In this document: positions 34,671 to 43,370 of the stretch, piece by piece
Position numbering within the stretch: the stretch's first letter is position 1
Layout: each line of letters starts with the position of its first letter
DNA from: Flavobacterium cellulosilyticum
GTDB taxonomy: Bacteria; Bacteroidota; Bacteroidia; Flavobacteriales; Flavobacteriaceae
Direction of reading: 5' to 3'
DNA: 64,000 bases
NCBI RefSeq assembly: GCF_004349355.1
Contig: NZ_SMFK01000005.1
Coordinates: forward strand, 124,001-188,000
The notes under the pieces: model-generated
Told to the model about the DNA's origin: nothing
Database searches by the model: none
The model's input: only the letters and a program-made list of their open reading frames with translations
Position numbers and translations under genes: made by a program

Positions 34671-35450
34671 TTATAATTTTGATATAAATTCCGTAGCCGC
34701 TTGGCCTGCATTATTTGTTTTCATAAAGTTTTCACCAATTAAAAACCCTTTGTAACCATAAGGTTTTAGCTCGTTGATGGCTTCAATAGATGAAATGCCA
34801 CTTTCGGAAACTTTCACGAAATCATTCGGGATTTGGTCGGCTAATTGTTTGCTGAAATCCAAACTGACTTCGAATGTTTTTAGGTTTCTATTGTTCACAC
34901 CAATCATATCTAATGTTGGCATTATCGATTTCTCCAATTCTTCTAAATTGTGAACTTCTAGTAATACTTCTAATCCTAAACTCTTAGCAAATGCCGACAA
35001 TGATTTGATTTCTTCCCGAGTCAAAACCGCAGCAATAAGCAGAATTAAATCGGCACCGTGAGCTTTTGCCTCTAGGATTTGGTATTCATCCACTATAAAT
35101 TCTTTTCGCAATAGTGGAATATTTACTGTAGCTCTTGCCAAAAGTAAATCGTCTAATGAACCACCAAAATATTTGCCATCTGTTAAAACAGATATTCCGC
35201 AAACACCAGCATCTTCGTATCCTTTTACCACTTCTTCCACTGTGAAACCGTAATTTATTTCGGCTTTTGAAGGCGAACGACGTTTGTGTTCTGCTATGAT
35301 TCCTGAGTAGCTATTTTTCAAATTAGTGCTTAATGAAATCGTTTTTCTATCGAATAAAACGGAAGCTTCTAATTGCGAAACAGGAATGATTGATTTTTTG
35401 AGAATGACTTCTCTTTTTTTATCGATAATTATTTTATCTAAAATATTCAT
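34671..35450 (-). CDS. trpC: indole-3-glycerol phosphate synthase TrpC
   Basis: 259 aa. IIAEHKRRSPSKAEINY (catalytic Glu and Lys), GISVLTDGKYFGGSLDDL, LLRKEFIVDEYQI, LLEVHNLEEL, IGVNNRNL and SESGI, GFLIGENFMK. Closes the indole ring. Starts 6 nt after the antiporter gene stop, so the antiporter is translationally close-coupled within the operon. Confidence 0.98.
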   Translation of the reverse strand: MNILDKIIIDKKREVILKKSIIPVSQLEASVLFDRKTISLSTNLKNSYSGIIAEHKRRSPSKAEINYGFTVEEVVKGYEDAGVCGISVLTDGKYFGGSLDDLLLARATVNIPLLRKEFIVDEYQILEAKAHGADLILLIAAVLTREEIKSLSAFAKSLGLEVLLEVHNLEELEKSIMPTLDMIGVNNRNLKTFEVSLDFSKQLADQIPNDFVKVSESGISSIEAINELKPYGYKGFLIGENFMKTNNAGQAATEFISKL

Positions 35451-35456
35451 TTTTAT

Positions 35457-36689
35457 TTATTCTTTTAATCTATTTACTACTTTTCCAATGGTTAATCCTT
35501 GAACAAGGATTGAAAAACAAACAATTATATAGGTTATGGTTACCCAAATATCTTTCCCTAATTCAGTAGGAATCGATAAAGCTAGTGCAATGGAAATTCC
35601 GCCTCGCAATCCACCCCAAGTAAGAATAAGTATTGTTTTTCGGGTGATTTTTTCTTTTAAACGTATTAATATAGAAGGGATAAAAATCGAAACATACCGT
35701 ATTACTAAGGCTGCAATAATTATAATTGACGAAACAAGAAATAAAGTATTGTTGACTTTGATGACCAATAATTCCAATCCTATTAAAACAAATAATAAAG
35801 CATTTAATATTTCATCGATAAGTTCCCAAAATTTGTCTACATACTCGGCTGTAATATTTGACATTCCTAATCGTTTACCATGATTTCCTGTAATTAATCC
35901 AGCGATTACCATAGCTAATGGTCCCGAAACATGGATGTAATGGGCGAGGGAGTATCCACCCATTACAAGAGCAAGTGTGATTAGTACTTCTAAATTATAA
36001 TTGTCTATACTTGCGATTATTTTATATGCTATCCAGCCCAATATACCTCCCATTAAAATTCCTCCTAGAGCTTCTTTTCCAAAAAAAGTAAGCACATTTG
36101 TAATTGAAATCTCGTCACCTGTTTTGGCTAATTGTAAGATAGAAATAAAAACTACAACTGCTACACCATCATTAAATAATGATTCTCCTGCAATTTTTGT
36201 TTCTAAAGACTTAGTAACTCCTGCAGTTTTTAAAATACTAAATACCGCAATGGGGTCAGTTGGAGAAATTAACGAACCAAAAAGAAAACACTGAAGTAAA
36301 GTTACATTAAAATGGAATAAATTTAAAATATAAAAACTGGTGTAACCTACTAAAATGGTACTGATGACTACACTGATTGTAGAGAACAACAGAATACTTA
36401 ATTTTTCCGCTTTTAAATCTTTAAATTTAATGTGAATAGCTCCTGCGAATAACATAAAACTAAGCATTACCTCTAATAATAATTCGCTAAAATGGATTCC
36501 GCTTAACAAAAGCTTCACATTAGTTTTTAATGATGGAAAAAAATTGCTCACTGCAATAATTCCTAGAGAAAACAATAAGGAAACAAACATTAAACCAATG
36601 GTTTTAGGTAATTTTAAATACCTAAAATTGACATAAGCAAAACAGGCCGATAGTACAATTAGTAAAGAAATTAAAGGAAAAAGTTCCAT
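35457..36689 (-). CDS. CPA1-type Na+/H+ antiporter
   Basis: 410 aa with about twelve transmembrane segments. Blocks SPTDPIAVFSILK, AGESLFNDGVAVVVF (paired with the ion-binding acidic residues), GPLAMVIAGLITGNHGKR and WGGLRGGISIALALSIP identify the NhaP/NhaK group. Exchanges Na+ or K+ for H+ at the inner membrane. It is inserted between trpD (5 nt gap) and trpC (6 nt gap). No link to tryptophan is known; the gene appears captured by the operon. Confidence 0.95.
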   Translation of the reverse strand: MELFPLISLLIVLSACFAYVNFRYLKLPKTIGLMFVSLLFSLGIIAVSNFFPSLKTNVKLLLSGIHFSELLLEVMLSFMLFAGAIHIKFKDLKAEKLSILLFSTISVVISTILVGYTSFYILNLFHFNVTLLQCFLFGSLISPTDPIAVFSILKTAGVTKSLETKIAGESLFNDGVAVVVFISILQLAKTGDEISITNVLTFFGKEALGGILMGGILGWIAYKIIASIDNYNLEVLITLALVMGGYSLAHYIHVSGPLAMVIAGLITGNHGKRLGMSNITAEYVDKFWELIDEILNALLFVLIGLELLVIKVNNTLFLVSSIIIIAALVIRYVSIFIPSILIRLKEKITRKTILILTWGGLRGGISIALALSIPTELGKDIWVTITYIIVCFSILVQGLTIGKVVNRLKE

Positions 36690-36694
36690 TTGTA

Positions 36695-37690
36695 TTATTG
36701 TTTAGATAACTTTTGTAATGTGTTTAAAGCGGATAATCCTTTTCCAGAAAGTAAACTTTCTTTGGCTTGTCCAAAACCTTCAAGTGGACTGCATTTCGTA
36801 ACTGTAGCAATCGCCATTGCAGCATTGGCACAAACCACGTTGTTTTGGGCTTCAGTTCCTTTTCCGGACAAAATATTCAAGAATAGTGCCGCTGATTCTT
36901 CAATAGTTTTTCCGCCTGCTATTTCACTTTGAATTAATTGTCGAACACCAAAATCAGCTGGATTTAGAACCCCTTCTTTAGTGTTTGAAATGAATTTTGT
37001 TGGACAGGTCAATGAAATTTCGTCATAGCCATCCAATGCATGTAAAATGGTGAAATTGCGATCGGTGTTTTGATATAAATAACCGTACATTCGAGCTAGT
37101 TCTAAATTAAAAACACCTACTAATTGATTTTGAGGAAAGGAAGGGTTTACCATTGGTCCCAACATATTGAAAAATGTTTTTACACCTAATTCTCTTCGAA
37201 TGGGTGCTACATTTTTCATGGCTGGATGAAAAAGTGGTGCGTGCAAAATACAAATTCCGGCTTTGTCAATACATTTCTCTAAGAAGTCATTTTCGTTGCT
37301 GAATTTTACTCCCAATTTTTCCATCACATTGCTTGAACCCGAAATAGAAGATACACCATAATTACCGTGTTTGGCAACTTTTATTCCTGCACCAGCAGCC
37401 ACAATCGAAGCTAATGTTGAAATATTAAAAGTATCTTTTCCGTCTCCTCCAGTTCCGCATAAATCGATAGTGTTATATGCCGATAAATCTACGCGAATAC
37501 ACAAATCTAATAAAGCTTCTCGAAAACCAGAAAGTTCTTCGATGCTTATGCTTCGCATCATATAAACGGTTAGAAATGATGCAATCTGACTTGGATTATA
37601 ACTTCCGTTGGAAATATTGACCAATACATTTTTTGCTTCTTCCTTCGAAAGTATTTCGTGATTGATGAGCCTGTTTAATATGGTTTTCAT
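36695..37690 (-). CDS. trpD: anthranilate phosphoribosyltransferase TrpD
   Basis: 331 aa. LCGTGGDGKDTFNIS (PRPP loop, about 77-91), KHGNYGVSSISGSSNVMEKLG, HPAMKNVAPIRRELGVKTFFNMLGPMVNP are diagnostic. Transfers phosphoribose to anthranilate. The ATG abuts the stop codon of the upstream cytochrome c gene (TAA then ATG). Confidence 0.98.
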   Translation of the reverse strand: MKTILNRLINHEILSKEEAKNVLVNISNGSYNPSQIASFLTVYMMRSISIEELSGFREALLDLCIRVDLSAYNTIDLCGTGGDGKDTFNISTLASIVAAGAGIKVAKHGNYGVSSISGSSNVMEKLGVKFSNENDFLEKCIDKAGICILHAPLFHPAMKNVAPIRRELGVKTFFNMLGPMVNPSFPQNQLVGVFNLELARMYGYLYQNTDRNFTILHALDGYDEISLTCPTKFISNTKEGVLNPADFGVRQLIQSEIAGGKTIEESAALFLNILSGKGTEAQNNVVCANAAMAIATVTKCSPLEGFGQAKESLLSGKGLSALNTLQKLSKQ

Positions 37691-38527
37691 TTAAATTTTA
37701 TTTTTGTTGTCAGACATATATTTTAAATAATCCACAATTTCTTGGGATTGTTGTTTTGATAAACCGAGTGTTGGCATTTTAACTTTATTTCTAAACGAAG
37801 AAGGATTCACGATATAATCGACAAGTTCGTTTTCTTTCCAATATTCGGTGACACTTTTCGGATAATTTAATTCTGGTCCCATTGTTCCACCCAATCCATT
37901 TAAAGAATGGCAAGTTATACATTGGTTTTGAAATAAAGTATATCCCGTTTCCAATTTTTTATTTTTTGATGGATATAATTCCTTATACGATTTATTTAAT
38001 GGTTCAAGATAAATCCGAACCAAATTATAAGGCCATTTATACCTGGAGTCATTCTCTGAAACAGACTCGTACACGATATAAAATGGCTCCGCAATCATCT
38101 TATTTCCATTCTTATTTATCGGTACCCATTTAGAACCATTTGGAGCATCTATATCTTGGAATGCCAAAAAAGCATTTGATTTTAAAAATAAATCCAACGG
38201 CATTTCAGGTTGATAGCCATCCATACATTCAAATACTATTTTGGTTTTTTGTGGGTCTATTTTGGTTAAATCAATTTCATTTTTAATCAATTGTGTTGCA
38301 CTTACCGCCTTGTATTTTTTCTCTTTATGATAAACTGGATCGTTAATGATGGTTACAACGGTATCTTTTCCCAATCTGTTTTTTGCCTGTAAATCCAATA
38401 AATCCAACTTAATTTCCATTTGAGCAATAGGTATGGTTTCTACTTTTTGCTCCTTTTTTTGGTTACAAGAAAAGACGCTAAAAATAAAAAGACAAACGAA
38501 TACATGATGGATTTTGGCTGTTTTCAA
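37691..38527 (-). CDS. lipoprotein cytochrome c
   Basis: 278 aa. Lipoprotein signal with lipobox VFSC (Cys21). An N-terminal domain of about 160 residues (KKYKAVSATQLIKN, FECMDGYQPEMPLDLFLK) precedes a class I cytochrome c domain: heme site CITCH (203-207) and probable distal Met in KVKMPTLGLS, ending with EIVDYLKYM. Membrane-anchored in the periplasm, probably carrying electrons or serving a redox pair. It sits inside the trp operon between trpG and trpD; the stop abuts the trpD ATG. Not a tryptophan enzyme. Confidence 0.9.
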   Translation of the reverse strand: MKTAKIHHVFVCLFIFSVFSCNQKKEQKVETIPIAQMEIKLDLLDLQAKNRLGKDTVVTIINDPVYHKEKKYKAVSATQLIKNEIDLTKIDPQKTKIVFECMDGYQPEMPLDLFLKSNAFLAFQDIDAPNGSKWVPINKNGNKMIAEPFYIVYESVSENDSRYKWPYNLVRIYLEPLNKSYKELYPSKNKKLETGYTLFQNQCITCHSLNGLGGTMGPELNYPKSVTEYWKENELVDYIVNPSSFRNKVKMPTLGLSKQQSQEIVDYLKYMSDNKNKI

Positions 38528-38594
38528 ATTAATAGTCTTAAAGTTTTAAAGTCAAAAGTCAAAAGTAAAAAATAGATTCTTATGGTCTTTCGAC

Positions 38595-39161
38595 TTAATT
38601 CTTCAACCAATTCTCCAAAATTTTCTTTCCGTTTGGTGTTAATACACTTTCAGGATGAAATTGCACGCCACGAACATCATACGTTTTATGACGCAAAGAC
38701 ATTACTTGCCCATTTTCGTCGAAAGAAGTAGCTTCTAAAACATCGGGTAAATTAGGATCAACAACCCAAGAATGATACCGTCCAACTACGAATTCGTTTC
38801 CTAATCCTTCAAATAATAATTCATCATCTACTGAAGTTTTTACTATTGAGGCAACTCCGTGGTACACTTTCTCTAAATTGGAAAGTGTACCTCCAAAAAC
38901 TTCTCCAATTGCTTGTTGGCCAAGACAAACACCAAGAATACTTTTGGTTGGTGCATATTTGGCAATCACCGCCTTTAATAATCCAGCTTCATCTGGAATA
39001 CCTGGTCCAGGAGAAAGTAATATTTTATCGAAATGAGAAATTTCATCGATATCAAATTCATCGTTTCTGTAAACAGTAACCTCACAATTTAAATCTTCGA
39101 GATAGTGTACCAAATTATATGTGAAACTATCGTAATTATCTATAACTAGTATTTTTTTCAT
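38595..39161 (-). CDS. trpG: anthranilate synthase component II TrpG
   Basis: 188 aa glutamine amidotransferase. IDNYDSFTYNLVHYL at the start, LLSPGPGIPDEAG, GVCLGQQAIGEVFGG (nucleophile Cys) and VQFHPESVLT (His-Glu). Supplies ammonia to TrpE. Followed by a 67-nt gap of heptamer-like repeats before the cytochrome gene, and preceded by a 69-nt gap after trpE. Confidence 0.98.
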   Translation of the reverse strand: MKKILVIDNYDSFTYNLVHYLEDLNCEVTVYRNDEFDIDEISHFDKILLSPGPGIPDEAGLLKAVIAKYAPTKSILGVCLGQQAIGEVFGGTLSNLEKVYHGVASIVKTSVDDELLFEGLGNEFVVGRYHSWVVDPNLPDVLEATSFDENGQVMSLRHKTYDVRGVQFHPESVLTPNGKKILENWLKN

Positions 39162-39230
39162 TTTTTCATTTTGTTATTTAAAGTTTTAGGTTCAAGTTGT
39201 TGCGATGAACACTAAAAACTGACCACTTTT

Positions 39231-40631
39231 TTATATTGTTTCAGCTAAATCCAATGCTTTATTCAATGCTAATAGTTTATTATACACTTCCTGCATTTCG
39301 CTTTCTTCATCTGATCCTGCTACAATTCCAGCTCCTGCTTGACAATGCAATTGATGGTTTTTACTCAAGAAAGTACGAATCATAATCGCGTGATTAAAAT
39401 TACCTTCAAAATCCATAAAACCTATTGCGCCACCGTAAAAGTTACGATTTGTTTTTTCGTATCCTTCAATGAGTTGCATTGCCCTGTGCTTAGGTGCGCC
39501 GCTCAAAGTTCCTGCTGGAAAAGTATCGGCCACTACTTGCATTGTTGTGGCTTTATCGTGTAATTTTCCTGACACTTTAGAAACCAAATGGATTACATGA
39601 GAGAAAAATTGAACTTCTCGGTATTTTTCAATAGTAACATTGTGACCGTGACGACTTAAATCATTACGCGCTAAATCGACCAACATCACGTGTTCGCTAT
39701 TTTCTTTTTTGTCTTCTGATAATTTTTTGGCAAGAATAGCATCTTTTTCGTCGTCACCAGTTCTTTTGAATGTTCCAGCGATAGGGTGAATTTCAGCTTT
39801 TCTATTTTTTACAATAATTTGTGCTTCTGGCGAAGAACCAAATATTTTGAAATCGCCATAATCAAAAAAGAATAAATAGGGTGAAGGGTTGATGCTTCTC
39901 AAGGCACGATATACATTGAATTCATCACCTTTGAACCCTTGAGTAAATCGTCTGGATAAAACCAATTGGAATACATCACCTCTATAACAATGCTTTTTGG
40001 CCAATGTTACATTGTGTTTGAATTCATCATCAGTTAAATTAGAAAAACCTTCTCCATCTCTTGAAAATTTATAGGAAGAGATATTTCTGGATTGCAATAA
40101 TTGTTCGATTTCCGAAATATTATTTTTTCCGTCCAAACTGTGACAGAAAATATAGGCTTCATTTTTAAAATGGTTGATGGCAATGATATTTTGGTACACC
40201 GCATAATAAACATCAGGAATGGTATTGCTATTTTCTTTTTTGGCAATACTTACTTTTTCGAAATAACGTACAGCATCATATGAAATGTAACCAAACAAAC
40301 CATTATTGATGAATTTGAAATCATTTTTCTCAGATTTGAATTGCTCTGAAAAGTTTTGAATTACTCCTGGAATATTTGAAGATGAATCGATAGTGATGCT
40401 TTCATTAGTTCCGTCAGGATATGTTTTTAAGATAGTTTCATTTTCAATTTTTATCGATGCAATTGGATTACAGCATATATACGAAAAACTGTTGTCGTTT
40501 CCGTGATAATCACTGCTTTCTAAAAGTAAGCTGTTCGGGAATTGATCTCTGATTTTTAGATACACACTCACTGGTGTTATGGTATCTGCAAGGATTTGTT
40601 TGTAATGTGTATTTAAAATAAATGATTCCAA
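39231..40631 (-). CDS. trpE: anthranilate synthase component I TrpE
   Basis: 466 aa chorismate-utilising enzyme. N-terminal LLESSDYHGNDNSFSYICCNPIASI includes the LLES-type block involved in tryptophan feedback binding. The C-terminal catalytic domain has PAGTLSGAPKHRAMQLIEGYE, RNFYGGAIGFMDF and CQAGAGIVAGSDEESE. First structural gene of the operon, placed behind a leader peptide and an attenuator. Confidence 0.98.
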   Translation of the reverse strand: MESFILNTHYKQILADTITPVSVYLKIRDQFPNSLLLESSDYHGNDNSFSYICCNPIASIKIENETILKTYPDGTNESITIDSSSNIPGVIQNFSEQFKSEKNDFKFINNGLFGYISYDAVRYFEKVSIAKKENSNTIPDVYYAVYQNIIAINHFKNEAYIFCHSLDGKNNISEIEQLLQSRNISSYKFSRDGEGFSNLTDDEFKHNVTLAKKHCYRGDVFQLVLSRRFTQGFKGDEFNVYRALRSINPSPYLFFFDYGDFKIFGSSPEAQIIVKNRKAEIHPIAGTFKRTGDDEKDAILAKKLSEDKKENSEHVMLVDLARNDLSRHGHNVTIEKYREVQFFSHVIHLVSKVSGKLHDKATTMQVVADTFPAGTLSGAPKHRAMQLIEGYEKTNRNFYGGAIGFMDFEGNFNHAIMIRTFLSKNHQLHCQAGAGIVAGSDEESEMQEVYNKLLALNKALDLAETI

Positions 40632-40683
40632 TTTGTTTTATTTTTAGTTTACTAATTTATTTAGGTATTCTAATAATCTTGGG

Positions 40684-40718
40684 CATAAAAAAAGGCCTGT
40701 CGTGATGACAAGCCTTTT
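40684..40718 (-). terminator. trp attenuator terminator
   Basis: 12-bp stem with one G-U pair on the minus strand: AAAAGGCTTGTC, loop of five, GACAGGCCTTTT, then T3 (T7 in total). Lies between the leader peptide and trpE. The lower right arm includes TCACGAC, which can instead pair with GTCGTGA at the leader-peptide stop codon (40751-40757), a plausible anti-terminator. Confidence 0.9.
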
Positions 40719-40750
40719 GTTTTTATAGATTAATACTATAGTAGCTTTGT

Positions 40751-40807
40751 TCACGACGATTGACGTAAATTATTCCACCACCAAGTATTGTTTAAGATAA
40801 TTTTCAT
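40751..40807 (-). CDS. trpL: trp operon leader peptide
   Basis: 18-codon frame too short for usual gene calling. It begins ATG at 40807 and ends TGA at 40751-40753. Codons 9-11 are TGG TGG TGG, three Trp codons in a row, the hallmark of a Trp attenuator leader. The stop codon lies inside GTCGTGA, which is complementary to part of the terminator arm, so ribosome position would decide which structure forms. The promoter -7 box ends only 4 nt before the ATG, so initiation is probably leaderless. High confidence from combined position, content and downstream terminator. Confidence 0.88.
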   Translation of the reverse strand: MKIILNNTWWWNNLRQSS

Positions 40808-40811
40808 TCCA

Positions 40812-40842
40812 CAAATATAGAAATGAAATTTGATTATCCAAA
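40812..40842 (-). promoter_or_regulatory. trp operon promoter
   Basis: On the minus strand TTTG (40842-40839), a 19-nt spacer and TATATTTG (40819-40812): a perfect Bacteroidota promoter. No repressor palindrome is visible over it, so regulation is likely by attenuation. Confidence 0.88.
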
Positions 40843-40881
40843 CAGAATAATCAAAAAAACACTATATTTTTTGTTTTTGTT

Positions 40882-40915
40882 AAAAAAAGGACCCCAACAA
40901 AAAACTTGTTGGGGT
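40882..40915 (-). terminator. yceI terminator
   Basis: 10-bp stem ACCCCAACAA (40891-40900) / TTGTTGGGGT (40906-40915) with a 5-nt loop, followed on the minus strand by a T7 run after two C. Ends the marR-nitroreductase-yceI unit and lies just upstream of the trp promoter. Confidence 0.88.
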
Positions 40916-40938
40916 TGTTGTTTTGAGGTAACCTTAAA

Positions 40939-41505
40939 TTAGAAATTTAAAGTAACTTTCAATTCAAATTCGTCATTGATAGCTTTGTCTCCAATGCTTT
41001 CAAAGAAAGATTTAGAACCATATTTAATATCATATTTAGTACGATCTACGTTGAAAGTAGTAGTAGCTGCGTTTCCGTTTACAGTAATGTCAAAAGTAAC
41101 AGGATTTGTAGTTCCTTTGATCGTTAAATCAGCAGTTACCGTATAAACATCTTTAGCTTTTGCTCCAATTTTTTTGAAAACTAAAGTTGAAGTTGGGAAT
41201 TTTTCAGTAGAAAAGAAATCTTCTGATTTCAAGTGACCGTTCAATTTCCCTAAGTATTCTCCCGTAAGATCAGTAGCAGTTAGTGAAGTCATATCTACAG
41301 TGAAAGATCCACCTACTAATTTTTGTCCCTTAAAAACTAATGCTCCGTCTTTAAAGCTTACTACACCATTGTGTTGTCCAGTTACTTTTTTTGCTAACCA
41401 TTCAATTTTACTTTTTGTAGCGTCAATCTTTTTCGTTTGCGCAGATGCTGTTGCAGTTGCAATAAATACAACTAATGCTAATGTAATTGATTTTAAATTT
41501 TTCAT
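40939..41505 (-). CDS. YceI-family periplasmic lipid-binding protein
   Basis: 188 aa. Signal peptide to about residue 22 (LALVVFIATATASAQ). Mature beta-barrel of the YceI type: KIDATKSKIEWLAKKVTGQHNGVVSFKDGALVF, VDMTSLTATDL, HLKSEDFFSTEKFPTSTLVF, DLTIKGTTNPVTFDI and the C-terminal FELKVTLNF. Binds isoprenoid-like lipids in known members. Begins 28 nt after the nitroreductase gene and is probably co-transcribed with it and marR. Confidence 0.93.
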   Translation of the reverse strand: MKNLKSITLALVVFIATATASAQTKKIDATKSKIEWLAKKVTGQHNGVVSFKDGALVFKGQKLVGGSFTVDMTSLTATDLTGEYLGKLNGHLKSEDFFSTEKFPTSTLVFKKIGAKAKDVYTVTADLTIKGTTNPVTFDITVNGNAATTTFNVDRTKYDIKYGSKSFFESIGDKAINDEFELKVTLNF

Positions 41506-41533
41506 GGTGTTAAATTTGATTGTTTATTAATAA

Positions 41534-42166
41534 TTAAAGTGTGATAAATAATTCTTCGTTTGATTTTCTAACTTTTTTCTGATGTTGGGTAGCATCTTCT
41601 TCGTGTCTATAGCCAAGAGTTGCTAATAAAGAAGCATTCAAGCCTAATTTGTCAAGCCCTAATATTTCATTTACTTTGGCAGGTTCAAAACCTTCCATTG
41701 GAGTAACATCTATTTTTAGTTCAGCAGCAGCGTTTAGTAAATTACCCATGGCTAAATAAGTTTGTTTAGAATTCCAGATATTTACTGCTTCGTCAGATAA
41801 TTTTGTAATATTTCCTTTCAGAAAACCTTTATAACCGTCTAAAGCATCAGTAGGTATTCCTCTTGTATTGCTAATGTTTTTGAAAAAGTCTTCAATTTCA
41901 TTTTCTTCGATTGAAGTTCTGTTAGCAAATACGATCAAATGAGAGGCTTCTACGATTTGTGATTGTCCCCAAGCAACAGGTTGTATTTGTGCTCTAATTT
42001 CAGGATTTTCAACAATAATAATTTTATATGGTTGCAAACCATACGAAGAAGAACTTAATCGTATCGCTTCTTTTAAAAAGTTTAAATCTTCTGTAGAGAT
42101 TTTTTTTGTGGCATCAAATTTCTTTGTTGCATATCTCCAGTTTTGATGGTCTAAAAAAGTATTCAT
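41534..42166 (-). CDS. NAD(P)H-dependent nitroreductase-like oxidoreductase
   Basis: 210 aa FMN enzyme. FLDHQNWRYATKKFDATKKIS, SSSYGLQPYKIIIVENPEIR and the QTYLAMGNLLNAAAELKIDVTPMEGFEPAKV block fit the NfsB/NQO group. Reduces nitro compounds or quinones in the cytoplasm. It is 14 nt downstream of the marR gene, a common arrangement for inducible detoxification operons. Confidence 0.93.
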   Translation of the reverse strand: MNTFLDHQNWRYATKKFDATKKISTEDLNFLKEAIRLSSSSYGLQPYKIIIVENPEIRAQIQPVAWGQSQIVEASHLIVFANRTSIEENEIEDFFKNISNTRGIPTDALDGYKGFLKGNITKLSDEAVNIWNSKQTYLAMGNLLNAAAELKIDVTPMEGFEPAKVNEILGLDKLGLNASLLATLGYRHEEDATQHQKKVRKSNEELFITL

Positions 42167-42180
42167 AATTTCTTTTAATT

Positions 42181-42636
42181 TTATTTATTTCTGAATTTTT
42201 CTAATAATTGATTTAATTGAATAATTTCATTGGTATTTAAATTTTGCAAAAAAGACTGTTCATAAGTAATTACTTTGGGATCTAAATCTTTCAAAATATC
42301 TAATCCCCTTTGAGTGATTAAAACTTCAATTTTTCTTCTGTTTTCTGGGCAAACCTCACGTGTAACGTATTTTTTTAATAATAATTTATCTACTAATCGG
42401 GTGGTATTACTTGTTTTGGCCAACATTCGTTCTTGAATGATAGACATGTTTGCTGGATTGCCTTTCTGACCTCTTAGAATTCGTAGAACATTATATTGTT
42501 CAGTAGAAACATCATACGGTTTTAATAGTTCATTAAAATTATCCGACAAAACATTTTGAGTATACAGAATGTTAAGAATAATTTTTTTTGAAATATCCAT
42601 TGGAATAGTTGATTTTATAACTTCGTCAATATTCAT
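42181..42636 (-). CDS. MarR-family transcriptional regulator
   Basis: 151 aa. Winged-helix region about 45-120: YDVSTEQYNVLRILRGQKGNPANMSIIQERMLAKTSNTTRLVDKLLLKKYVTREVCPENRRKIEVLITQRG. Dimer helices at both ends. First gene before the nitroreductase; probably represses its own operon. A perfect palindrome, TTGTATATACAA, lies 48 nt upstream of the ATG. Confidence 0.94.
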   Translation of the reverse strand: MNIDEVIKSTIPMDISKKIILNILYTQNVLSDNFNELLKPYDVSTEQYNVLRILRGQKGNPANMSIIQERMLAKTSNTTRLVDKLLLKKYVTREVCPENRRKIEVLITQRGLDILKDLDPKVITYEQSFLQNLNTNEIIQLNQLLEKFRNK

Positions 42637-42683
42637 ATTTTTATTCGTTTTATTTGTCGGTACAAATGTAGTGTGTTTTATAG

Positions 42684-42695
42684 TTGTATATACAA
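42684..42695. promoter_or_regulatory. candidate MarR operator in the 363-nt divergent region
   Basis: Perfect 12-bp palindrome TTGTATATACAA. It lies between two TACATTTG sequences read on the minus strand (42670-42663 and 42700-42693), both fitting TAnnTTTG. The rest of 42637-42999 shows no gene, RNA or repeat. Confidence 0.55.
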
Positions 42696-42999
42696 ATGTA
42701 TACGTTAATTTTATGTTAATATAATTTTAGAGTGCGGAACAGCTATTCTATTTTGATGTAAAAATCATTATAATTAGGGAACTAAGAAGATGTCTTATTT
42801 TGAGATTATTATAATTTGTAAGGAATAAATTATTGTTTAATAATGAGTTTGTTTAAAATCTTTAGGATTAATTTTATAAATTCACAATATTGCCAATATT
42901 ATGTTTATTCGAAATCGTTTTCTTCAAAATTTAATCTATTTAATAAATTAGGTCATTACTATTTAATAAAAACTTTGTAATTTTACAAAAAACATTACT

Positions 43000-43305
43000 A
43001 TGAATTTAACACAAGAAGATTGGGTTTCTCAATTAGAAGCCGATGCAAATGCAGTGATATTGGATGTAAGAACTGAAAATGAGTGCAATGAAGGAATAAT
43101 ACCCAATGCAATAAATATTGATATATATGAAGGACAAGCTTTTATCGATAAAATAGAAGCATTAGATAAATCTAAGAATTATTATGTGTATTGTCGTTCA
43201 GGAGCTAGAAGTGCAAAAGCTTGTGCAATCATGAATAATCTTGGCTTTGAAAACGCTTATAATTTGGAGGGAGGTTTCCTAGAATGGAACGGTGAAATAG
43301 AGTAA
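43000..43305 (+). CDS. single-domain rhodanese-like protein
   Basis: 101 aa. ILDVRTENECNEGIIPNAINI at the start and the active loop YCRSGARSAKA (Cys in CRSGAR, about 65-70), then LEGGFLEW. Small cytoplasmic sulfur-transferase of the PspE/GlpE type. No start conflict. Located 65 nt before the gapN-like gene, possibly together with it, though the gap leaves room for a separate promoter. Confidence 0.93.
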   Translation: MNLTQEDWVSQLEADANAVILDVRTENECNEGIIPNAINIDIYEGQAFIDKIEALDKSKNYYVYCRSGARSAKACAIMNNLGFENAYNLEGGFLEWNGEIE

Positions 43306-43370
43306 TTGTAATATAAATGATGCTTTATTGGGATTAAAATTAAAATTTTATTAAAAAGAAATATTTTATT

